Shown here piece by piece: positions 34,793 through 43,932 of a stretch of 64,000 nucleotides of DNA (position 1 is its first letter; each line of letters starts with the position of its first letter). The position numbers were made by a program, and so were the translations under genes. The notes under the pieces were generated by a model. That model had not been told where the DNA came from. It made no database searches and was given only the letters and a program-made list of their open reading frames with translations. Source of the stretch: Desulfotalea sp. (GTDB lineage: Bacteria; Desulfobacterota; Desulfobulbia; Desulfobulbales; Desulfocapsaceae); NCBI GenBank assembly GCA_002733995.1, contig NVXR01000014.1, positions 1 through 64,000 of the forward strand. The letters are read 5' to 3'.

Positions 34793-36421
34793 ATGGCTAT
34801 TAGTGAAACCACCCTTATTGAAGCGGGTATTGAGGTTGGTCTGGTACCTGCTGAACTGATACAAAGCTTACGCCTTGAGGCCAAAAGGGAACGCTTACGA
34901 CTCCTGGAGGTAATCACTAGGGCCTGCCGATTCCCTGAAACCGCGCTGTACCAGGCAGTAGCAAACCTGCGTAAGATTCCATTCATCCAACCGGCGGAAT
35001 TAGTAGCGGACGTAGCGACAGTTGAACTTTTACACAAAGCAGCCAGACAGCAGCGCCCTATGCTACCCATCATTGGACAAAACGGTGAAAACATCCTGGT
35101 TTTATCCGATCCGGACGACAGAATCAGCCTAGAACGGGCCGAACGGGCAACAGGCCTACGCTTTGAGCTTGCTCTTTCCGACCCCCTTGCACTGCAGACC
35201 GCCATTAATCGCCTTGCGGCAAAAACAAAGGGCACCCTCTCTCCAGGAAGTAAAACTGAAGATGCCGATCCGGTCGAACTTCTCAATGAGATTATGAAGG
35301 AAGTGTATCTAAGGCAGGCATCTGATGTCCATTTTGAACCATTTGAAGATGGAATGCGCATCCGCCTACGGGTTGACGGACAGATGCAGGAATATCCCAA
35401 GGCCCTGAACAAGGCCGAAGAAGAGGGCCTTATGAACCGGGTTAAGGTCCTCGCTTCTCTTGATATTGCTGAACACCGAATGGCCCAAGATGGTGCTATG
35501 AAATACGGCATCCTTAACTGGAACATCCCGGAGGTCGATATTCGGGTCGCCACTATCCCCACACGCTGGGGCGAACGGGGCACCATGCGAATACTTGGTG
35601 AAGATACGGGACTCCTCTCCCTTGAAGAGCTGGGGATGCCCGAAAAGATGCTTGTTGAATTCAGAGACGCAATTAGCAGGCCCCACGGCATTATTCTCGT
35701 CACCGGCCCCACAGGAAGTGGCAAATCAACCACCCTCTATGGTGCTATTCGCGAACTAAAGATTGACCAAGTGAACGTACTTACCGTTGAAGACCCGGTG
35801 GAACAAACCATTGAAGGTATCAGCCAGGTTCAGGTCAGTGGCAAGGTAAGCTTTGCCCAGGCGCTCCGATCTTTTTTGCGCCATGACCCCGACGTTATTT
35901 TGGTGGGCGAGATACGAGATCAAGAGACCGTGGAGATTGGCTTGCGCTCGGCCATGACCGGTCATCTTGTGCTGTCAACCCTGCACACCAATGATTCTAT
36001 TGGAGCCATCAGCAGGCTTGTAGATATAGGGGCTGAGCGATTTCTGATCGGCTCCACCCTTGCGGGGGTACTCGCCCAGCGTTTAACCAGAAAACTCTGC
36101 TCCCATTGCAGAAAAAAGAGACTAGCGACAGCTAAAGAGTTACGTCTCCTTGGGAAAACGGAGGGCCAGGAACTCGAAATATGTGAACCTGTTGGCTGTT
36201 CGTTTTGTCTGGGTTCTGGCTTTAAGGGCCGTATCGGTATTTTTGAAGCATTTTGGGTTACCAAAGAACTGACCAGGGCTATTTCGGAAGGACTCAGTGA
36301 AGGCAAAATCCGGGAGCTTGCTGCCGGCATGACAACCCTCTGGATGGATGCCACGGAAAAAGTAATCCGCGGTGATGTCTGTCTTTCTGAAGTGTATCAT
36401 TTAAGACCTGAGGACACCTAA
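34793..36421 (+). CDS. PilB/GspE-like assembly ATPase
   Basis: A 542-residue ATPase. N-terminal MshEN-like domain about residues 1-140, then the ATPase core with Walker A GPTGSGKSTT (around 307), LTVEDPVE, Walker B VILVGEIRD, LSTLHTND. The zinc-binding tetracysteine loop of GspE/PilB is present (CSHCRKK and CSFCLGSGFKG). It powers filament assembly from the inner membrane. It begins two bases after the PilT-like gene. Confidence 0.92.
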   Translation: MAISETTLIEAGIEVGLVPAELIQSLRLEAKRERLRLLEVITRACRFPETALYQAVANLRKIPFIQPAELVADVATVELLHKAARQQRPMLPIIGQNGENILVLSDPDDRISLERAERATGLRFELALSDPLALQTAINRLAAKTKGTLSPGSKTEDADPVELLNEIMKEVYLRQASDVHFEPFEDGMRIRLRVDGQMQEYPKALNKAEEEGLMNRVKVLASLDIAEHRMAQDGAMKYGILNWNIPEVDIRVATIPTRWGERGTMRILGEDTGLLSLEELGMPEKMLVEFRDAISRPHGIILVTGPTGSGKSTTLYGAIRELKIDQVNVLTVEDPVEQTIEGISQVQVSGKVSFAQALRSFLRHDPDVILVGEIRDQETVEIGLRSAMTGHLVLSTLHTNDSIGAISRLVDIGAERFLIGSTLAGVLAQRLTRKLCSHCRKKRLATAKELRLLGKTEGQELEICEPVGCSFCLGSGFKGRIGIFEAFWVTKELTRAISEGLSEGKIRELAAGMTTLWMDATEKVIRGDVCLSEVYHLRPEDT

Positions 36422-36422
36422 A

Positions 36423-37667
36423 ATGCCCATTTATTCGTATAAAGGGTTAGACGCCAGAGGGGATGAACAATATGGCGAAATAGAGGCCTCCAATGAAAAA
36501 GACGTTGCCCGTCAGCTCAGGGAACGCTCTATCTTTGTACTAAAGGTAGAAGAAGGCGCGGGCATCCACCTCGACAGTGATATCCGCGGCAAGATAATGG
36601 ACTGGCTCAGCTACCTACAACCCATGCGCTATGCACCGGTCAGCTCCGGTGATCTGATTATCTTTTTCCGTCAGATAGCCTTGATGCTGCGGGCAGGCTA
36701 CACGCTGGTGACAGCGCTTGATGCCTGCTACGAGATGGTCTCGAAACTACGCCTGAAAAAGACAATAGGCAGGATGGCAGATGAAATCAGAAGAGGCTCT
36801 ACCTTCTCTGCCATGTTGAAAAAGGAAAAAGGCACTTTTTCGCCGATGGTTGCCAACCTGGTGGCCAGTGGGGAACAGAGTGGAAATCTGGATTCGATTC
36901 TTGACAGGCTTGCGCAAAGTCTAGAGCAGGGTAAGGACCTCAAACGCCAGATGACGACGGCCTTGGTTTACCCAAGCTTTGTACTGGTAGCCTCTTTTGG
37001 AGTTGTGGTTTTTCTAGTACTTGGTGTCATTCCGCGCTTTGCCACCTTTCTCTCCGCTAGAAGTGTTGCCCTGCCCGCCTCAACCCAAATGCTCATGAGT
37101 ATATCCGCAGTTGCCGTTGATTATGGAAAAATCTTCGCCACAGTGGCGGGTGTTAGCATCTTTGGAGTCCTAGCCTCCTATACCACAATTCCTGGTAAGA
37201 GAGTTATTGACAGAATTATTTTGGCCATACCCGTTATCGGTACAGCAGTCTCTTACGCATCCATGGCACAGGCTGGCTGGTCGTTATCTATGCTGTTACA
37301 AAGCGGTGTCACCGCCCTTGAATCGCTCCGGATCACCAGCAGTGTCATTGGTAATCTTGCCGTCAGCGACTGCTTTAAACGGGCGGCAGCTGGTCTTCTT
37401 GCCGGCAGGCCACTTTCAAAGACTTTTAAGCAGGCCCACATCACTCTTATGATGCGACATATGGCAGCTGTTGGAGAAAGCAGCGGCCAGTTAGACACCG
37501 TCATGTATGGGGTTGGAGAATATTATCAAAAAGAACTTTCCGCCAAGGTGCGACTGATCGCGTCCCTGGTGGAACCAATATTAATTTTAATGGTAGGTGG
37601 AATGGTAGGTTTTGTGTATTACGCCTTTTTTCAGGCGGTTATGGCTGTCTCCACGGGGGGAATGTAA
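36423..37667 (+). CDS. PilC/GspF-like platform protein
   Basis: A 414-residue inner-membrane protein with two copies of the GspF domain (about 75-195 and 275-400) and three or four membrane helices. Typical pieces are FFRQIALMLRAGYTLV and the second-copy ARHM-type segment MMRHMAAVGESSGQLD. It turns with the ATPase to add or remove pilins. It begins one base after the PilB-like gene and overlaps the next by one base. Confidence 0.92.
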   Translation: MPIYSYKGLDARGDEQYGEIEASNEKDVARQLRERSIFVLKVEEGAGIHLDSDIRGKIMDWLSYLQPMRYAPVSSGDLIIFFRQIALMLRAGYTLVTALDACYEMVSKLRLKKTIGRMADEIRRGSTFSAMLKKEKGTFSPMVANLVASGEQSGNLDSILDRLAQSLEQGKDLKRQMTTALVYPSFVLVASFGVVVFLVLGVIPRFATFLSARSVALPASTQMLMSISAVAVDYGKIFATVAGVSIFGVLASYTTIPGKRVIDRIILAIPVIGTAVSYASMAQAGWSLSMLLQSGVTALESLRITSSVIGNLAVSDCFKRAAAGLLAGRPLSKTFKQAHITLMMRHMAAVGESSGQLDTVMYGVGEYYQKELSAKVRLIASLVEPILILMVGGMVGFVYYAFFQAVMAVSTGGM

Positions 37668-38197
37668 TGATGTTTAACTGTCAATACAGTCGGCGTCTGC
37701 TGTCTGGGTCCCTGTTTCTATTACTTTGTTCAACACATCTTTGTGCTGCGACGGAAGAAATCGTTATCGAACCTCAACCACTAATCGTAAAAAGTGCAAC
37801 GGACACCACAACCCAAGTCAACGACACATTTTTACAAACAGTCACATCCTTGGCCAAAAATTTACCCAGGACCAAACGAAATCCCTTTTCCCCAACCAGG
37901 GAACTGATCCAGGAACGTTTAAAGCCAACTGTCGTCACAAAAACTCAAACCTTTACTCCACAGGTTACAACAAAAGAATTACCAAAAATGTTTTTGCGGG
38001 GCCATTTAACCGGACCAAACGGAGATATGGTGGCATTGCTGCAGATTGACGAAGGTGAAGTTTACATTGTCCGGGAAGGAGATACCATCGGACTTCACGA
38101 TTTTGGTTTTGACACTGTGCTTCGGATCCAAAAGATCAGCAGGCTGCACCTAGTCGTCGAGTCTGGGACTTTAGGACAATTGATTATTGTACGTTAA
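37667..38197 (+). CDS. PilP/GspC-like periplasmic linker
   Basis: A 176-residue protein with an N-terminal signal sequence (SGSLFLLLCSTHLCA), an extended Thr-rich linker and a C-terminal HR domain containing KRNPFSP and then VALLQIDEGEVYIVREGDTIG. This is the pattern of PilP and GspC, which connect the inner-membrane complex to the secretin. The start overlaps the previous stop. Confidence 0.75.
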   Translation: MMFNCQYSRRLLSGSLFLLLCSTHLCAATEEIVIEPQPLIVKSATDTTTQVNDTFLQTVTSLAKNLPRTKRNPFSPTRELIQERLKPTVVTKTQTFTPQVTTKELPKMFLRGHLTGPNGDMVALLQIDEGEVYIVREGDTIGLHDFGFDTVLRIQKISRLHLVVESGTLGQLIIVR

Positions 38198-38209
38198 CAC
38201 GGGGCTCTA

Positions 38210-40522
38210 ATGAATTTACAGAAACAGATATTACCTTCTCATGCTGCATGTATAGCAGCTTTTTGTCTAACACTTTTTTCCTGCGCATCCGTTTATGGAA
38301 TATCAACAACTCCAATAGAAGCACAAGCTGACCATTTTACAGATAGGGCAAGTTTTGAATTTAAAAATGTCATTATCGACGAGCTTGAATTTAAAAAGGC
38401 AAGGGTTCAGGATGCCGTCCGGGTACTCTCGGAACTCTCTGGTGTTAATATTGTGGCCACTGAAGAATCCGGTCAAGAGGTTGTCAGCCTCTTTGTTAGA
38501 CGCCTCACTGTTGAAAACATCATAGATACCATCTGCCGTATTTCCGGACTCTGGTACCGATACAATGCAGAATCCGGCATTTTTATCGTTATGACCACGG
38601 AAGAATATCAAAAAGACATGGTTGTGTTTCGCAGGGAACCAACCCGGATGTTCAAACTGAAGTATCTCAATGTCGGTATTGCCGCCAGAACAATTGCAGA
38701 TCTTTTTGGAGATCGCGTAGAGCTGCTAGGCAAAGCAAACCGTCATTATGGAGATGACTTTATTGTCGGATCAACCTATTCCAATTTCGGGCAATGGTAT
38801 GACAAAGCAGAAATGGAAAGTGATGACAGCGACAGTGACAGTGATAATGACAACAGTGACAATAAGGATTCCACAAAGAAAAGAGACGAAATTATGGCCG
38901 GCAAGAAGTTAACATCCGGGCAGATCGGCTTACTTGAGCAACTCACCAAAAATCAGGTTCAGACCCTTACCGAAGGAATGATCAGCCAGGTGAGCCAAAT
39001 GAAAGAAGCCACCATCTATGTAACTGTCAACAGGCTACATAACATGCTTTTTGTTCGCACTTCAGACGAAAAGGCAATGACTCAAATAGCCAAAATAATC
39101 GCCAGTTCTGATCAGCAGGTTCCAGAGGTACTGCTGGAAATGAAGGTTCTTGAAGTCCAACTCACAGACCAGTTTGAATCCGCATTTGATATCAGTAATC
39201 TGAGTGGAACCACGGAGACAGGACCAGCTGACGGACATGCCATCAACCCGCTCACCCTTAGACAGGCAACTGCAAAAAGTTCTATAATCGGCATGGGTAA
39301 CTTCGGCTTAATGAAAAGCAGTACAATGGTCTTCCAGGCACTGAGCTCAAATATTCGAGTACGCCTACAACTCCTGCAGGCAAACAACAATATTACAGCC
39401 CTTGCAACACCGATGTTACTGGCTGCAAACAATCACCCTGCAAAATTATTTATCGGTGAGCAGGTAGTGATAACTACAGGGTTCAAAGCACAAGAGATAG
39501 AGATAACTTCTGGAACCAACGTCATAATCCAGACCACTCCTGTACCCATAACTAAAGTTACACGCGTTGGCAACACCCTCACCATCCTACCATCCATTAA
39601 TGCCGACAGATCTGTTGTGATGCGACTGGTTCATGAAAACTCTAGCGTCAACAAAGGCGGGGGCACAATTCCGCTGCTTGTCGGCGATACCGTTCAAAAT
39701 GTAGTGATTGATACAATAAACACCTCCACCCTCGAAGGGACGGTTCTCGCCCAGGACGGCATGACAGTAGCCGTTGGCGGCATGATGCGAACCAGCACCG
39801 TAAAACAAGAGAGCAAGGTACCGATACTAGGCGATATTCCCCTCCTTGGCTTCTTTTTTAAAAAAGTGTTTGAAAGAGAAGTAAAGACCGAATTGGTCCT
39901 TCTCATAACCCCACACATCCTTACCGCCCCCAGTGACGGTGAGGCACTCACTAGAAACAGATTAAGCGCCCTGCTGGATCATCCAAGCCCACTTCACACC
40001 TATCTGGACGAAATGCCCGAGCAACGCGCCAGCATACAACGACAGAGGTTGAGTGCCACCATTATCGGTGATGATATTCAACACCAAGCAGAGGACTTAC
40101 CACCTGTTGCAGCTCAAGAACCGATAACCAACCTCAATGGTCTGGAAAAAAGTTATATCGAACTGATAAGAGTTGCTGCAAAACAGGTGCGAACTCCATT
40201 TTTATTGCGCCAACCAGAAGGACATATCACACCGATTTCCTTGCTGGCACTTGGCCAACCACAAATATTTAAAGATAGGGCCCTTATAACTTCACCAGAG
40301 GCATCTTGGTCCAACGGAATTCACTATGTAACCGCCCTAAAAGTTATTAATCGCTCGAATAAGAAAACAGCTATAGACGTCGGCAAGATGTTCCAACCAT
40401 GGCAGGCAGCGACCTTAGAGCAACAACAACTGGCACCAGCCGGTGAAAAGGGCGATTCCACATATCTATATTTGATTTCAGAAGAAAAATTTGAAAAAGC
40501 CATTGCCCGGGAGGAACAATAA
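38210..40522 (+). CDS. Secretin (GspD/PilQ/MshL-like)
   Basis: A 770-residue outer-membrane secretin with a signal peptide. The N0/STN-like domain is at about 40-135, N1 at about 140-250, and the secretin core at about 300-590 with VAVGGMMRTS and VPILGDIPLLGFFF near its end. Inside N1 there is an acidic, low-complexity linker of Asp, Ser and Asn (about 202-222). After the core a 170-residue extension, not typical for GspD, has its own fold. It forms the exit pore for the filament. It is followed directly by the beta-barrel gene. Confidence 0.9.
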   Translation: MNLQKQILPSHAACIAAFCLTLFSCASVYGISTTPIEAQADHFTDRASFEFKNVIIDELEFKKARVQDAVRVLSELSGVNIVATEESGQEVVSLFVRRLTVENIIDTICRISGLWYRYNAESGIFIVMTTEEYQKDMVVFRREPTRMFKLKYLNVGIAARTIADLFGDRVELLGKANRHYGDDFIVGSTYSNFGQWYDKAEMESDDSDSDSDNDNSDNKDSTKKRDEIMAGKKLTSGQIGLLEQLTKNQVQTLTEGMISQVSQMKEATIYVTVNRLHNMLFVRTSDEKAMTQIAKIIASSDQQVPEVLLEMKVLEVQLTDQFESAFDISNLSGTTETGPADGHAINPLTLRQATAKSSIIGMGNFGLMKSSTMVFQALSSNIRVRLQLLQANNNITALATPMLLAANNHPAKLFIGEQVVITTGFKAQEIEITSGTNVIIQTTPVPITKVTRVGNTLTILPSINADRSVVMRLVHENSSVNKGGGTIPLLVGDTVQNVVIDTINTSTLEGTVLAQDGMTVAVGGMMRTSTVKQESKVPILGDIPLLGFFFKKVFEREVKTELVLLITPHILTAPSDGEALTRNRLSALLDHPSPLHTYLDEMPEQRASIQRQRLSATIIGDDIQHQAEDLPPVAAQEPITNLNGLEKSYIELIRVAAKQVRTPFLLRQPEGHITPISLLALGQPQIFKDRALITSPEASWSNGIHYVTALKVINRSNKKTAIDVGKMFQPWQAATLEQQQLAPAGEKGDSTYLYLISEEKFEKAIAREEQ

Positions 40523-41931
40523 TGCGGATCAACTCTTGCTATAAAAAGAAAATCCTGCCTGAAACGGCGCTGTTACTGCTCCTGATTTTTTGTCTGCCAG
40601 TAACCGGTGCCGCACAACATGACAAAGCAGACGACAATAACCAAGCAATGCAGCTACAACTTATCCTTTCCCCCGGGGAAAAGATTGGCAACAACATCAC
40701 CTTTAGTACAGATGCAAGCAGACCAACTATAAAAACAAAGAGAAAGACGACTCCATATATAGACATCTCTGCAATTCAGATTCTGGAAAAGCCACAGGAG
40801 GCTCCCCTCTCGTCTCCAGTTAAAACAGCTACGACCAACGCAGCACGAGTTGATCTGACCACAACACAGGCAACAGCAGAAACCAAGACCCTTAACACAC
40901 AGCTCCCAGAAGCATTACAACCTGAAACAGCCAAGCTAGACAGCACAATCCCTGGGGCTAAACCGGCTCTTGATTTTGAAATTGTTGAGAAAGACAAACC
41001 CGTTCAGCAGAAAAAAGAGGTGGACTCTTTTGGGATGTCTGCACCTGTAAAGCCAACATACCTAGGCTTTCAGCCAAGCTTTAATCTTTCAACAGGTTAC
41101 AGAAGCGATGAACTGATCTTTAGTATAGCCCCACTTGGGCGCAAGCCAAACATCCTTTCCGAGCTTACGTGGGAGAATCTTGATGTATTTGAGATTAAAG
41201 GTGACGCCATATGGAGCAACTCATCCCACCTGTACCTCCATGGAGAACTTGGAATCGGCTGGATACAGGGTGGACATGTCATTGACTCTGACTACTACTC
41301 GGACAACAGGAAAAATGAATTTTCTCGCGCTATCGCTGATGCCGATGGGGGGTCGGTTATGGACGGCTCCATCGGGTTGGGCTACCGTTTTGACCTCCCC
41401 CTTTCAGCAAAAGGCGGCCGGTTACAATTTATGCCCATGTTTGGCTACGGAATCAACGTACAGGACCTAACTATTCGAAATGGTGCTCAAATTTTAGTCA
41501 AAGATCGTGTATTTCCTCTTCCCATTCGATTTTCCGGCCTCAACTCTTCCTACAAGGCATCCTGGAAAGGCCCTTGGTTGGGTTTTGACGTTATTGTCGG
41601 CTTCAATGACAAACACAGCCTCACGGGATCATTTGGCTACCACTGGTCAAGCTACGATGCCGAGGCAAACTGGAACTTAAGGACTGATTTTGATCATCCT
41701 ATTAGTTTTAAGCATATTGCCGATGGCGAAGGCATCACGGGGGGGCTGGCCTATCGTTACGATTTCAAGACAAACTGGTTCTGGACCATGGAATTTGATT
41801 TCAAAAAATTCAGTACAGAGGCTGGCGATGACGTGACCTATTTCTCAGACAAAACCTATTCAGTCATCCGACTCAACGAAGTGGAGTGGGAGTCGTATTC
41901 GCTTCTTTTCGGCATAGGTTTTACCTTTTAG
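40522..41931 (+). CDS. Outer-membrane beta-barrel protein
   Basis: A 469-residue protein with a signal peptide (LLLLLIFCLPVTGAA). Residues 35-165 form a polar, probably unstructured region; from about 175 on there are alternating amphipathic strands with aromatic girdles (TYLGFQPSFNLSTGYRS and later LLFGIGFTF) and a C-terminal Phe, as required for insertion by BamA. Contiguous with the secretin gene (shared base). It may stabilise the secretin or act as a separate porin-like barrel. End of the operon; a terminator hairpin follows. Confidence 0.75.
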   Translation: MRINSCYKKKILPETALLLLLIFCLPVTGAAQHDKADDNNQAMQLQLILSPGEKIGNNITFSTDASRPTIKTKRKTTPYIDISAIQILEKPQEAPLSSPVKTATTNAARVDLTTTQATAETKTLNTQLPEALQPETAKLDSTIPGAKPALDFEIVEKDKPVQQKKEVDSFGMSAPVKPTYLGFQPSFNLSTGYRSDELIFSIAPLGRKPNILSELTWENLDVFEIKGDAIWSNSSHLYLHGELGIGWIQGGHVIDSDYYSDNRKNEFSRAIADADGGSVMDGSIGLGYRFDLPLSAKGGRLQFMPMFGYGINVQDLTIRNGAQILVKDRVFPLPIRFSGLNSSYKASWKGPWLGFDVIVGFNDKHSLTGSFGYHWSSYDAEANWNLRTDFDHPISFKHIADGEGITGGLAYRYDFKTNWFWTMEFDFKKFSTEAGDDVTYFSDKTYSVIRLNEVEWESYSLLFGIGFTF

Positions 41932-41934
41932 AAA

Positions 41935-41959
41935 AAGCCCTTGTCAGTGACATGGGCTT
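41935..41959 (+). terminator. Terminator of the pilus-like operon
   Basis: AAGCCC (41935-41940) pairs with GGGCTT (41954-41959); inside, GTCA pairs with TGAC. A T-rich stretch follows a few bases later. It separates the operon from the moxR-like gene. Confidence 0.6.
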
Positions 41960-42017
41960 CTAGCATTTTTTATTTAATTCAAATTATTTTTTTATTATTT
42001 TATTACGGGATAGGTTA

Positions 42018-42965
42018 ATGGAAACTGAAGACACAACAGCATCTATGGAAGATGTTCAGAAAATACTGCGGCCGGTCTTTGACACCTTAAACAGCGTCGT
42101 TTTAGGCAAAGAAGAACAGGTAAAAATGGCAATGGCCTGCCTACTTGCAAAGGGGCATCTGCTCATAGAAGACGTACCCGGACTAGGCAAAACCGTCCTT
42201 GCCCACTCTCTAGGCCGTACCCTTGGTCTTTTATACCAGAGGGTACAATTTACCAGCGATCTTCTGCCGGGGGATATAATCGGTACCTCAATCTATGACC
42301 GTAACAAGGGCGAGTTCTATTTCACCGAAGGCCCTGTTTTCACCCAACTCCTTCTTGCAGACGAGATCAACCGCGCCACCCCCAAATGCCAGAGCGCTCT
42401 GCTTGAAGCCATGGAGGAGAGACAGGTGAGTGTTGAGGGACGCAGCCGCCCCCTGCCATCGCCATTTTTTGTTATCGCGACCCAGAATCCCACCGAACAG
42501 ATTGGCACCTTTCCCCTGCCTGAATCGCAACTGGACCGTTTTCTACTACGCATATCCATGGGGTACCCAAACCGTGAAGCCGAACTGGGTTTACTCGGCG
42601 GCAAGGACAGGCGTGAAATGATCAACAACCTTAAACCAATCATCACTCCTGACAAACTGATTTACCTGACGAAGCAGGTAGAGAAGGTTCATGTGAGCCG
42701 GGTTGTTCTTGAATATCTGCTCAACATCCTTGAATACACCAGAAAATCAGGCAAGTACCAAACCGGACTTTCCACCCGCGCAGGACTTGGCTTAATACGG
42801 GCAGCCCAGGCATGGGCCCTCATACAGGGTGAGGATAAAGTTCTTCCAGGTGACATTCAGCAGGTACTACCCGCCCTGGTTGGCCACAGACTCGTCCCCC
42901 TTGCAGGCGGAATGAGCTCTGATCGTATTGGCGAAGAATTGATGAACGAAATCCCGGTGGAATAA
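42018..42965 (+). CDS. MoxR-family AAA+ ATPase
   Basis: A 315-residue ATPase with Walker A EDVPGLGKTVLA, Walker B LLLADEINRATPKCQSALLEAME, and sensor/arginine parts in the second half (STRAGLGLIRAAQAWALI). MoxR proteins act as chaperones for membrane or metal-center proteins. It forms a trio with the DUF58 and TgpA-like genes, with one-base spacing, a widely kept arrangement. Start at 42018 after a GGGATAGG element. Confidence 0.92.
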   Translation: METEDTTASMEDVQKILRPVFDTLNSVVLGKEEQVKMAMACLLAKGHLLIEDVPGLGKTVLAHSLGRTLGLLYQRVQFTSDLLPGDIIGTSIYDRNKGEFYFTEGPVFTQLLLADEINRATPKCQSALLEAMEERQVSVEGRSRPLPSPFFVIATQNPTEQIGTFPLPESQLDRFLLRISMGYPNREAELGLLGGKDRREMINNLKPIITPDKLIYLTKQVEKVHVSRVVLEYLLNILEYTRKSGKYQTGLSTRAGLGLIRAAQAWALIQGEDKVLPGDIQQVLPALVGHRLVPLAGGMSSDRIGEELMNEIPVE

Positions 42966-42966
42966 A

Positions 42967-43932
42967 ATGGTCCAGAGCAAAACAGCCTCACCTGCACCTC
43001 TCCGTCAACCTATGAGACGTTCAGCCTTCAAACTGAGAAGGCTTAAACTACTCCAGATACGCATGCGACTAGCGCCTGCGGGCTGGGGACTGCTTGGCCT
43101 TATCGTTGTAGAGTTTTTACTATCCGTGAATTTTAGCAATAATCTAATCTTCGCAATGACCTTCCTCCTTGTCTCGATCACCCTCATCGGTTGGTATCAT
43201 TCAAGGACAAACCTCAGCAGAATGATCGTTTCTGACTGGAAGTCAGTTCCGGCTTTTGTCGGCCAAAAAGCACAGTACAGCCTAAGCCTGACGAGCAAGT
43301 CAGACGCGGCACGGCACGGTCTGCACCTCTGGGCAAATGGGGCGACAAGTTCAGCTGAATTCCACTTGGCGGCAGGAGAGCAAACAGAGTGTAAGCTCTA
43401 TCGCCCTACGACCCAAAGAGGGATTTTAGCTACTACGGATGCGGCCCTCTGCTCCAGTTTCCCCTTAGGCATTTTCACAGGACGCATGCACACTGGTTCC
43501 TTACCAACCTGCCTTGTTTACCCAGCCCCATCAGGTAACCAACCACTCCCGGATAACACCACAGGACACAACGCCCACCTCAAACTTGAGTCCGGCACAT
43601 ATACAGACATGCGCCGCTACTCCCCGGGAGACTCTCTGTCGAGGATTTCCTGGCAGGCCTTTGCTCGGTTTGACGAACTATACACCAAGGAATTTGACGG
43701 AGGCACCGGACAACCAGCACTCTGGATTCGCTGGGACGATGTGCTGGTAACGGGGGTGGAAGAAAAACTGTCCCAACTCTGCCGCTGGCTACTCGATGCC
43801 CACAAGAAACATTGTGAATATGGCCTTGAACTTCCCTCACAAAAAATCTCGCCGGCAGGTGAAGAGAGCCATTTACGAGAGTGTCTAAAAGCCCTTGCTC
43901 TCTATGAACACCCGGAGCCAAAAGCATGCTGA
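42967..43932 (+). CDS. DUF58 protein
   Basis: A 321-residue protein with two N-terminal membrane helices (WGLLGLIVVEFLLS and NNLIFAMTFLLVSITLIG) and a C-terminal DUF58 segment around YSPGDSLSRISWQAFARFDELYTKEFDG, written here in two parts (SPGDSLSRISWQAFAR, LYTKEFDG). DUF58 proteins are linked to MoxR and transglutaminase partners in envelope assembly or stress. It overlaps the next gene by seven bases. Confidence 0.85.
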   Translation: MVQSKTASPAPLRQPMRRSAFKLRRLKLLQIRMRLAPAGWGLLGLIVVEFLLSVNFSNNLIFAMTFLLVSITLIGWYHSRTNLSRMIVSDWKSVPAFVGQKAQYSLSLTSKSDAARHGLHLWANGATSSAEFHLAAGEQTECKLYRPTTQRGILATTDAALCSSFPLGIFTGRMHTGSLPTCLVYPAPSGNQPLPDNTTGHNAHLKLESGTYTDMRRYSPGDSLSRISWQAFARFDELYTKEFDGGTGQPALWIRWDDVLVTGVEEKLSQLCRWLLDAHKKHCEYGLELPSQKISPAGEESHLRECLKALALYEHPEPKAC

